Source of the DNA: an uncultured Clostridia bacterium
Lineage (GTDB): Bacteria; Bacillota; Clostridia; Peptostreptococcales; Acidaminobacteraceae
DNA length: 10,193 nucleotides
Direction of reading: 5' to 3'
Assembly: GCA_937880545.1 (NCBI GenBank)
Contig: CALFKA010000114.1
Coordinates: 1-10,193, forward strand
Made by a program: the position numbers and the translations under genes. Shown here in pieces: positions 1 through 5,864 of the stretch (the first letter of the stretch is position 1; each line of letters opens with the position of its first letter). The notes below the pieces were generated by a model that saw nothing but the letters and a program-made list of their open reading frames with translations, was not told where the DNA came from and searched no databases.

Positions 1-12
1 CTCTTCCGATCT
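1..12. other. Illumina adapter remnant at contig end
   Basis: The first 12 bases, read on the minus strand, are AGATCGGAAGAG, the start of the standard Illumina adapter read-through sequence. They sit exactly at the sequence edge, as expected for untrimmed adapter. Read through in frame they would add four false residues (RSEE) to the MutS-like protein that runs off this edge. Genomic sequence should be taken to begin at base 13. Confidence 0.9.
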
Positions 13-840
13 GAAATCAAGAAGCAGTGCATAATTGAAGTACTCAAGCAGGATCGAGACGATGTCATTGCCACTAAGGCGAAGCGGCATTTTATTGGGA
101 ATCGCTTTAATAGGAGAGAGCGCCTCCTTCAATTCCTCTGCCGCCTCCGGGGACTTTTCTTTCAAAAGCTCTGCGATCTTTTTTCCCATGAAGATCGCTC
201 CGGAGATATAGCGCACCGCTTCAATGCCCACCTCCGCATGCACTTTGTATTTGATGCGGGTGCGGATATTCCACGCAATGCCCAAGCTGATGATGATAGC
301 GCCAGCGGGCACATTGAGAAAGCCCACCGCTATCCCCACAAAAGGCAGATAGCTCTGCCAGGGATGATAGCCCAAGGGTTTATTTGATGCCGGATCAAAG
401 AGAAACTCCTCGACCAAGTGATCATCTTCCTTCGTGATATCGTGGAGGCAAAAGGACACCTCCGTGCGGAGTTCTTCGTTATCAAGAAACGCTTGTATCA
501 ATGGCTCCAAATCCGGGCTCTCGAGGCTCCGAAGTCTTGCATAGAGGACATCACTGCCGACAGAACTCCAGGTCGTGTTGATGGCCTCAAAGATCAAGTC
601 CATCTCCAGGTCATACCAGGTGATGTCATCGACGGCTCTATATTGAGGAAAGCGAGCGGCACAGGCCTGCCAGTACTTGCGCACACTCTCCGGTTTGTCG
701 GTGTTTCTTTTGACAGGTTCTTTTCCGAACTGTTCGCGGATATACTTTCGCAGATATTTCTTTTTTCTCAAGTGATCAACGACGAGAGTAACAGGAACGG
801 CAATGATCAGTAGAAGAAGCATGACTTGAAAAGACGGCAT
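13..840 (-). CDS. MutS-family (MutS-related) membrane protein, N-terminal part
   Basis: Partial gene: 276 residues from the ATG at 838-840 to the contig end, with no stop codon reached. Residues 5-22 form one hydrophobic membrane segment followed by a basic stretch (RKKKYLRKYIR), and a second hydrophobic region lies at about 163-190. Between them is a block around residues 69-104 (VDDITWYDLEMD, then SSVG..VLYARLR). From memory this matches the N-terminal region of Firmicutes proteins annotated as MutS-family mismatch-repair-like ATPases, which carry the ATP-binding MutS domain at their C-terminus. That ATPase part would lie beyond the edge and cannot be seen here, so the call rests on the N-terminal signature. 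A good ribosome binding site (AAGGGGTG, 844-851) precedes the ATG. It is the fourth gene of the walJ operon, 36 bp after the carboxypeptidase stop. These proteins are not classical MutS; their substrate is unknown to me. Alternative: an unrelated membrane protein. Confidence 0.7.
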
Positions 841-843
841 GTT

Positions 844-851
844 CACCCCTT
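844..851 (-). promoter_or_regulatory. Ribosome binding site of the MutS-like gene
   Basis: AAGGGGTG on the minus strand ends 3 bases before the ATG at 838-840. It lies in the 36-bp gap after the carboxypeptidase gene and supports this ATG as the true start. Confidence 0.6.
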
Positions 852-876
852 GTTTTTATGTAGAAAAGGCGGTCTA

Positions 877-2154
877 TCATTCGAGATAGTCGCCGCCTTC
901 GATCGAGTAGAATTCTTCCAGCGTCGCCAGCCCACTCTCTTTAAAGCGAGTCGCCTCTGTGACGCCGATATAGCGCCAGTGCCAGGACTCATAGGCGTAG
1001 CCTGTGACGGATTCGGAGCCACGCGGATAGCGCAGGATCCAGCCATACTTATAAGCATGTTCCATGAGCCAGCGGAACTGAGCTGTGGCGGCAAATCCAC
1101 CTTCGCTTCCAATGCCACCACCGCCTCCGGTGATATCCATGACGAGGCCTGTCTGATGCTCAGAATATCCGGGACGCGCTGAAAAGGTATCGGCTTCTTT
1201 CTGACCATAGTTACCCACGTACCTGGTGTAGAGCTTATTTTGAAGATCATAGCTTCGAAAGCCACTTTGGGCGGTGAGGGGGGCTCCGTCTTTCTTCGCC
1301 GCTTCATTCATGAGATTGAAGGCCTCGGCAGCTTCTTTTCTGAGATATTCCCCCTGTGTGCCGACGGACACGAGGTCTTCCGGGTAGTAATCGATGGGTT
1401 CGATCGGATGCTTTTTATTGACGACACGAGTGATCAGCACCGCTTCTTTGGTCTGTGGTGTGACGACGACCTGAGCCGATTTGCCCTCTACCTTCTGCTC
1501 CTCATAGGAGTAGTAAGGAGCCACGGCATAGTTGTGCTCATTTTCGTCTTCTTCTTGTAGAGTTATCTTGTCTTTCTCGGTGCGCTCGAGCTCTTGTTCA
1601 TCGCGGTAGACGACGTAGCCTTCAGCGCCTGTCACCGGTTCCCACCCGATGATGACATCCCCGGCAGCCATAGTGACAGAAAGATCCTCCATCGCTTCCA
1701 TCCTCACGCCCTGTACTTCCTGGGAAAGGACGGAGCTCTGAAGGCGGTGAGAGCTCTCGCGGTGCGCTGCTACCCGGTACGTGCGGGTGCCCTCAGTAGG
1801 AGCGGATTTGTCGGTGAAAGACGTGCCGTTTACCCGGGCAAGTGAAACCCAGGTGCCGTCGCCTTCGTAGAATACGGTATAGAAGAACGCCCCTCTCACA
1901 CTGCTCCACTGGAGCGTGATGCCAAGACTTCCACTTCCACGTGCTTCAAGTTCTGCTACGGGGGATAAGTCCCCAATAGAGAAAATCCACTCTCTGCCGT
2001 CGAGTCCCATGGGGAGTCGCCAGACGGTGACTTGATCCTCTGTATAGGCAAAATGATCCCCGAGTCGGCTGAGCGCCTGTTCATTTGTCATTGAAAAGGC
2101 GGGGACAGCTAAGAGAGAGAGCAGGAGAAGGAAGATAAACCATCTATTTTTCAT
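877..2154 (-). CDS. Secreted D-alanyl-D-alanine carboxypeptidase, VanY/LdcB type (peptidase M15B) with FN3-like modules
   Basis: 425 residues. A signal peptide (MKNR, then a leucine-rich core, probable cut after AFS at residue 21, no lipobox cysteine) sends it outside the membrane. Two fibronectin type III-like modules follow at about 65-135 and 155-232 (W83 and W171 in typical strand positions). The M15B peptidase domain spans about 240-400. Visible signatures are SGFRSY (297-302), ARPGYSEHQTGLVMD (326-340) and YESWHWRY (388-395). By family comparison the zinc ligands are H333, D340 and H392, and E389 is the likely catalytic base. Such enzymes remove the terminal D-Ala from peptidoglycan stem peptides; whether tetra- or pentapeptides are the substrate cannot be told from sequence. 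A glycine-rich insert (343-353) directly follows the D340 strand. The start overlaps the end of mscS by 11 bp and has its own AAGGA at 2163-2167, suggesting coupled translation. Confidence 0.92.
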   Translation of the reverse strand: MKNRWFIFLLLLSLLAVPAFSMTNEQALSRLGDHFAYTEDQVTVWRLPMGLDGREWIFSIGDLSPVAELEARGSGSLGITLQWSSVRGAFFYTVFYEGDGTWVSLARVNGTSFTDKSAPTEGTRTYRVAAHRESSHRLQSSVLSQEVQGVRMEAMEDLSVTMAAGDVIIGWEPVTGAEGYVVYRDEQELERTEKDKITLQEEDENEHNYAVAPYYSYEEQKVEGKSAQVVVTPQTKEAVLITRVVNKKHPIEPIDYYPEDLVSVGTQGEYLRKEAAEAFNLMNEAAKKDGAPLTAQSGFRSYDLQNKLYTRYVGNYGQKEADTFSARPGYSEHQTGLVMDITGGGGGIGSEGGFAATAQFRWLMEHAYKYGWILRYPRGSESVTGYAYESWHWRYIGVTEATRFKESGLATLEEFYSIEGGDYLE

Positions 2155-2977
2155 TCATTGTATCCTTGGACTCCAGGCGCATACTCGGCACGAAATATTC
2201 GATGCCCTCGGCGCGGAGTACGTTTTTCATATCTTCAAGAACTTTCCAGTAGGCCTGCCAGTAGTCTCCTGTATTTACCCAAAAACGCAGCATCATACTA
2301 AGAGAAGCATCATTTCGCTGCGTCAGTACGACATCGATCGGGCGATCCTGCAGGGTCTGTGGCTGTAGCTTTGCGACCTGTACAAGCAGTTCTCTTGCCC
2401 TCTCCGGGTCACTATCCTGATGGAGACTGACACCGACATCCACGCGTCGCTGAGAAAAAGCCGTGACATTGACGAGCGTTCGAGAAGAGATCTGAGAGTT
2501 GGGCACGAGCACGAGGCGGTTGTCGGGGGTGACAAGTGAGGTCGCTAAAAGGTCCACCTTTGTAACCGTCCCCTCCGCTTCTGCGCTGACGACGTAATCC
2601 CCCACTTTAAAGGGCTGAAAGAGTACGAGGATGATCCCACCTGCGAGATTTGCCAGACTCCCCTGAAGAGCGAGTCCCACCGACAGGCTGGCAGCTGCGA
2701 TCACGGCAGTGATAGAGGCCATGGGCACCTGAAGGGCAGTGAGAGCGATGACCACGACTAGGATCTTCAGTATTACTCCCAATAGAGAGTGAATGAATCC
2801 GATGGCGGTCTCATCGACATTTCGCTTTCTGAGTCTGCTTTCGAAAAGATTGAGAAACTTCTTGACGATATAATTTCCGATAATATAAATCAAGAGGGCG
2901 ATCAAGAGATGCTTGAGAAAGTTCACTCCATCGCGTATCAGTGGTCCCCAGAAGGGAGAAGTTAACAGCTTTTCCAT
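2144..2977 (-). CDS. mscS: Small-conductance mechanosensitive channel, MscS family
   Basis: 277 residues, close to the 286 of E. coli MscS. Three membrane helices are visible at about 18-40, 60-83 and 87-120, followed by the cytosolic beta domain (PFKVGDYV at 122-129, VLVPNSQI at 156-163) and an alpha/beta C-terminal vestibule domain. The pore helix contains VGLALQGSLANLAGG (100-114), almost identical to E. coli. Aligning by eye, the gate leucines L105 and L109 correspond to L98 and L102, the kink residues Q112 and G113 to Q105 and G106, while E. coli G104 and A106 are serines here (S97, S99). Such channels are homopentamer-independent heptamers in the inner membrane that release solutes when turgor rises. 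The ATG at 2975-2977 has an AGGTGA site (2982-2987) that overlaps the walJ stop codon; its own stop lies inside the next gene. Second gene of the operon. Confidence 0.95.
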   Translation of the reverse strand: MEKLLTSPFWGPLIRDGVNFLKHLLIALLIYIIGNYIVKKFLNLFESRLRKRNVDETAIGFIHSLLGVILKILVVVIALTALQVPMASITAVIAAASLSVGLALQGSLANLAGGIILVLFQPFKVGDYVVSAEAEGTVTKVDLLATSLVTPDNRLVLVPNSQISSRTLVNVTAFSQRRVDVGVSLHQDSDPERARELLVQVAKLQPQTLQDRPIDVVLTQRNDASLSMMLRFWVNTGDYWQAYWKVLEDMKNVLRAEGIEYFVPSMRLESKDTMNEK

Positions 2978-2985
2978 GTTTTCAC

Positions 2986-3780
2986 CTATAATAGCCGGTA
3001 GACCCCGGAGGGGTTATTTCTTGGAGCCACTTCCACCTGGAGGTCTCTGCCGGCATAAATTTTGTGTTCTTTCAGATGGGCGTGTGTCGTCATATAGGCC
3101 AAGTCAGGATAATTGTTCTGATCACTCAAGTGCGCAAGAAGCACGAAGCGAAGTCTTCCTTCTTCTTCGTAGATGGAGCGGATACTCTGCGCGGCGCGGG
3201 TATTGCTGAGATGGCCATTTTCTCCCAGGATGCGCTGTTTGAGCATGTAGGGATAGGGTCCCATGCGCACCATGTTTTCATCGTGATTGCTCTCGAGCAC
3301 GAGAAAGTCCGAAGCCTTTAAAGCGTTCAGCGCTTTGTCTTCCATCTCGCCAAGATCCGTCGCGATGCCCAAGGTCTTCTTGCCGTCTGTAAAGCGGAAA
3401 CCAAAGGTCATAAAGGCATCGTGGGGCACGCGAAAAGCCTCCACTTCCACGTCGCGGAGGATCAGATTTCCTTCTTCAAAAAACGTAAAGCGATGCGTAG
3501 GGATATCTTCCAGTTGCGGGCGAAGCCACTCATACGTCGTACGGTGGATAAAAATCGGAATCGAGGTCCGCCTCGCCAGTACCCGCAGTCCCCTCACATG
3601 ATCGATATGCGAGTGGGTGATAAGGATGGCCTGAATATCATCGAGAAGGACTCCTACACTTCCGAGGGCTTCCCGAATATACTTGGCACTCATCCCAACA
3701 TCGACTAGTATTTTTGTATCTTTCGAGGCCAGGTAGTGCGCGTTTCCGCTTGAGCCACTGGCCAGTGAGCAGTATTCCAT
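2986..3780 (-). CDS. walJ: WalJ/YycJ-type metallo-beta-lactamase-fold hydrolase (probable nuclease)
   Basis: 264 residues from the ATG at 3778-3780. This start is preferred over the upstream ATG at 3799-3801 because AAAGGA (3786-3791) lies 5 bases ahead of it, the upstream ATG has no such site, and the protein then begins MEYCSLASGSSGN, as in B. subtilis YycJ. The metal-binding motif HSHIDH is at 56-61; further likely ligands are H120 (VPHD) and D142 (ATDLG). The family blocks ESNHDENM (163-170), GHLSN (189-193) and LAHLSDQNN (215-223) are all present. In Bacillus the gene sits behind walRK, and yycJ has been reported as a mutator locus in B. anthracis with a proposed exonuclease role in mismatch repair. 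No walRK is present in this window. It is the first gene of a minus-strand operon and is divergent from dnaD. Soluble, cytosolic. Confidence 0.9.
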   Translation of the reverse strand: MEYCSLASGSSGNAHYLASKDTKILVDVGMSAKYIREALGSVGVLLDDIQAILITHSHIDHVRGLRVLARRTSIPIFIHRTTYEWLRPQLEDIPTHRFTFFEEGNLILRDVEVEAFRVPHDAFMTFGFRFTDGKKTLGIATDLGEMEDKALNALKASDFLVLESNHDENMVRMGPYPYMLKQRILGENGHLSNTRAAQSIRSIYEEEGRLRFVLLAHLSDQNNYPDLAYMTTHAHLKEHKIYAGRDLQVEVAPRNNPSGVYRLL

Positions 3781-3785
3781 AATCA

Positions 3786-3791
3786 TCCTTT
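3786..3791 (-). promoter_or_regulatory. Ribosome binding site deciding the walJ start
   Basis: AAAGGA on the minus strand lies 5 bases before the ATG at 3778-3780. The longer reading from ATG 3799-3801 adds seven residues (MSVERMI) and has no purine-rich site ahead of it, so the shorter start is preferred. Confidence 0.7.
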
Positions 3792-3799
3792 CAACGCTC

Positions 3800-3808
3800 A
3801 TTGTACCA
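3800..3808 (-). promoter_or_regulatory. Candidate extended -10 promoter of the walJ operon
   Basis: On the minus strand TGGTACAAT is a TGn-extended -10 element (TACAAT, 5 of 6 matches, at 3800-3805). No good -35 lies 16-18 bp upstream, which extended -10 promoters can tolerate. Transcription would start near 3793, giving a leader of about 13 bases that begins at the ribosome binding site. This also argues against the ATG at 3799-3801, which would lie upstream of the transcript. Confidence 0.4.
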
Positions 3809-3832
3809 CAGGGACGGCTCCGTAAAACTCAC

Positions 3833-3847
3833 CTTTGTGTGACAAAG
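3833..3847. repeat. Dyad CTTTGT-GTG-ACAAAG in the walJ/dnaD divergent region
   Basis: A perfect 6-bp inverted repeat with a 3-base centre. It overlaps the candidate plus-strand -35 hexamer GTGACA (3839-3844) and lies about 28 bp upstream of the minus-strand -10. The placement fits a repressor site shared by both operons, but no regulator is encoded nearby and the dyad is short. Confidence 0.3.
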
Positions 3848-3867
3848 ATAGTTAGAAAAAATATCAT
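3839..3867 (+). promoter_or_regulatory. Candidate sigma-A promoter for the dnaD operon
   Basis: GTGACA at 3839-3844 (5 of 6 matches to TTGACA) is followed after exactly 17 bases by TATCAT at 3862-3867 (5 of 6 matches to TATAAT). Transcription would start near 3874 and give a leader of about 130 bases before the TTG start of dnaD. It competes with a perfect TATAAT much closer to the gene. Confidence 0.5.
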
Positions 3868-3878
3868 CCTACTATGAT
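3863..3878. repeat. Dyad ATCAT-CCTACT-ATGAT overlapping the promoter start region
   Basis: A 5-bp inverted repeat with a 6-base centre that covers the candidate plus-strand -10 (3862-3867) and the expected transcription start. Short arms make chance occurrence plausible. Confidence 0.2.
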
Positions 3879-3981
3879 GCCTGTGAAATTTCCTGTCTGG
3901 ACAATGTGCTGATTTCTGCACTTTCTCACCGGAATCTCCCTTCGATACGTTCTCTTGCTTCTTTCCCCCGCCCCCATAGGA

Positions 3982-3987
3982 TATAAT
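3982..3987 (+). promoter_or_regulatory. Perfect -10 hexamer TATAAT just ahead of dnaD
   Basis: TATAAT lies 18 bases before the TTG start codon. A start near 3994 would make a leader of only about 12 bases, so part of the AGAGGAGGT site would be at the 5' end. No convincing -35 is present at 16-18 bp. It could be a second, short-leader promoter or chance. Confidence 0.3.
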
Positions 3988-3991
3988 AAGC

Positions 3992-4000
3992 AGAGGAGGT
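3992..4000 (+). promoter_or_regulatory. Strong ribosome binding site deciding the TTG start of dnaD
   Basis: AGAGGAGGT is a near-perfect anti-16S match ending 5 bases before the TTG at 4006-4008. It fixes the start there, and excludes the longer reading from TTG 3955, whose first 17 residues would be translated from the promoter and ribosome-site region. Confidence 0.85.
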
Positions 4001-4005
4001 ATCAC

Positions 4006-4905
4006 TTGGCCATCTATCTACAGCCTGAGAGTTTTGATTTTTCCACCGTACAACTGGAAAGTCTCTTCATTGAAGAGTTTGTTCCGCATGCCCCAATCCT
4101 GCCACTCAAAGTCTATCTTCTGGGTCTTCAGCTCCTGCAAAAGGGACAGAACCCGGATCTCTCTGTCCTGGCCACCCGCCTGGGTACAGAGACAAAAGAT
4201 GTACGAGAAGCTTTTGAGTACTGGAGAGACCTGGGGCTTGTGCGTTTTAGTGCTTCCAGAAGATCGGAGGAAGAAGATATCCACTACCTGAGTGTGCGCG
4301 ACTTGTTCCTCAGTAACAATTACCTCCTGAAAAAACCACTGTCGTCCCTCGACAGAGGAGAGCTCTACAACGAACTGTTCCGCTATGTCAATGAAGTCCT
4401 CGTCTCTCCGGCTACGGAGATTGAACGATCGAGCGTCATCGACTACCTGCGCGACAAAGACGTGCCGAAAGAACTGGTGCGAGAAGCCTTCCGTGATCAT
4501 GCCATGCAGTACGCCAGAGGGCAGAAAGTCATCAACACCCTGCGCTACTGGAACGACAACGGCATTGAGAGCCTGGAAGATCTCGAAGCCTTTAAGGAGC
4601 GCTTCAATCTGCGCCAGTTAAACTACAAGCAGGTTCTCAGCGCTTTGGGGTTCCCATATACAGCGCCCACGAAGGCGGATAAGGAATGTATCGATACCTG
4701 GCTCGATGAGTATGCCTTCTCCATGGACGAGATTTTGGAGAAGATCCGTGACATCACGATGAACAAGAGAAACCCTTCCATGAACTACTTGCACGCCGCC
4801 TTCCGAAACGAGTTTGAAGGCACACCGAGAAAAACTGATACAAAAGAAGATCTGAGCCAGCTCAGCGACGACGAACTGCTGGCACGCTATGGAATTAAAC
4901 GATGA
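4006..4905 (+). CDS. dnaD: DnaD-domain replication initiation / helicase-loading protein
   Basis: 299 residues from a TTG start (MAIYLQPESFDF) with a near-perfect ribosome site. Residues about 28-85 look like a winged-helix domain (LATRLGTETKDVREAFEYW, then DLGLVRF). Two helical DnaD/DnaB_2-type domains follow at about 120-190 and 205-270, the second ending in the typical NPSMNYLHAAF block (256-266) in which DnaD proteins carry their DNA-binding YxxxI-like region. This arrangement is that of Clostridia DnaD-like proteins, which combine the roles of Bacillus DnaD and DnaB: remodelling origin DNA and recruiting the helicase loader. The acidic C-terminal tail (LSQLSDDELLARYGIKR) is short. The stop overlaps the start of the DnaI-like gene in ATGA. 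First gene of a dnaD - dnaI - pirin operon, divergent from walJ. Confidence 0.9.
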   Translation: MAIYLQPESFDFSTVQLESLFIEEFVPHAPILPLKVYLLGLQLLQKGQNPDLSVLATRLGTETKDVREAFEYWRDLGLVRFSASRRSEEEDIHYLSVRDLFLSNNYLLKKPLSSLDRGELYNELFRYVNEVLVSPATEIERSSVIDYLRDKDVPKELVREAFRDHAMQYARGQKVINTLRYWNDNGIESLEDLEAFKERFNLRQLNYKQVLSALGFPYTAPTKADKECIDTWLDEYAFSMDEILEKIRDITMNKRNPSMNYLHAAFRNEFEGTPRKTDTKEDLSQLSDDELLARYGIKR

Positions 4906-5864
4906 TTGAAGATATCCGTCGTGAACTCCTCCGGGAATATGAAGAAAAACGCTTACTGAGCGACCTGGGGGCTAGGAGCAGACAAAAAGCACTATATGAG
5001 CGCATTCCGGAGTTGAAAGCGCTGGAAGCAAGCTACAAAGAGATGGAGCTTGAGATTTTGCGTGCTGTCTTTTCCTCTCCCGCTCATGCAAAAAGTGCCG
5101 CAAGAGAGCAGGAAAAACTCCACCAACGACTGGAACAAGAGCGTGGAGAGCTCTTAGAGCGCCATGACATCTTTGACGATCCCACTGCGCCGAGATATCA
5201 ATGCCCCCACTGCCAAGACCGAGCGATGCTCGAAGACGGCAGTTATTGCCACTGTTTTAAAAAACAACTGGCAGAACAGATCTATCAGTTGAGCGGCACC
5301 ACCGAAAGGGCGGCCAGAGATCTCAAGAGCTATCGCCTCGACGTCTTTACTGATGCCGACCAACGGGCCAACATCTCCCGCATCTACGCCGTCATGCGAG
5401 AGGAGGCCAGAGAGTTCTCTCCCCGCTCCGGCAAAAACTACCTTTTCAGCGGTCCAGTCAGTCAGGGCAAGACCTATCTCATGGAGAGCTTTGCGGGGGA
5501 GCTGATCGGCGAAGGCGTAATAGTCTTTTCCATCACCGCACCCGGTATGGTGGACTTTTTAAGGAGATACCGTTTTCAGGGAAGACCTGAACCCGAGGAT
5601 GAGCAGACGTATCAGCTCCTCATGGAAAGTGATCTCCTGCTTCTCGATGACCTCGGAAAAGAAAATGTGACGGACTTCGTGGTGACAGAGTTTTTCAACC
5701 TCATCAATCACCGCTACCTGACGAAGAAAAGTCTTTTCATCAGCACCAACCTCAACATCACCGAACTGTTTCGCACGTATGACGAGGCGAGCATGAGCCG
5801 CATCCTGGCCAGCGCCTATGTCCCCAAATTTTTCGGTCCCCCTCTAAAGAGAGGAGAAGCATGA
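4902..5864 (+). CDS. dnaI: DnaI/DnaC-type replicative helicase loader, AAA+ ATPase
   Basis: 320 residues. An N-terminal helical, charged region (1-95) leads to a probable zinc-binding cluster CPHC...YCHC (C101, C104, C116, C118), the part that in DnaI binds the DnaB/DnaC-type helicase. The AAA+ domain runs from about 155: Walker A GPVSQGKT (184-191), Walker B DLLLLDDL (244-251), sensor 1 FISTNLN (279-285, N283) and an SR pair at 299-300 that may be the arginine finger. The Walker A has S instead of the more usual G at its fourth position but still fits GxxxxGKT. It loads the replicative helicase on origin or restart DNA, in line with the dnaD gene before it. It has almost no ribosome site of its own and begins in the ATGA overlap with dnaD, so translation is probably coupled. 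It ends in another ATGA with the pirin gene. Confidence 0.92.
   Translation: MIEDIRRELLREYEEKRLLSDLGARSRQKALYERIPELKALEASYKEMELEILRAVFSSPAHAKSAAREQEKLHQRLEQERGELLERHDIFDDPTAPRYQCPHCQDRAMLEDGSYCHCFKKQLAEQIYQLSGTTERAARDLKSYRLDVFTDADQRANISRIYAVMREEAREFSPRSGKNYLFSGPVSQGKTYLMESFAGELIGEGVIVFSITAPGMVDFLRRYRFQGRPEPEDEQTYQLLMESDLLLLDDLGKENVTDFVVTEFFNLINHRYLTKKSLFISTNLNITELFRTYDEASMSRILASAYVPKFFGPPLKRGEA

Noticed and set aside
418..813. Plus-strand frame of 131 codons opposite the MutS-like gene
   Set aside because: The minus-strand frame has a start, ribosome site, membrane segment and family-like motif; this one has none.
1096..1128. Glycine run as a sign of a frameshift or sequencing slip
   Set aside because: The codons differ from one another, the frame is kept on both sides, and the downstream catalytic motif is intact, so it is a real in-frame insert.
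843..1307. Minus-strand frame of 154 codons inside the carboxypeptidase gene
   Set aside because: It lies in another frame across the zinc-site region of the M15B domain, where the real frame has all catalytic motifs intact.
3955..4005. N-terminal extension of DnaD from a TTG at 3955
   Set aside because: It would translate the TATAAT and the AGAGGAGGT site themselves and adds 17 residues with no family similarity; the TTG at 4006 has ideal spacing.
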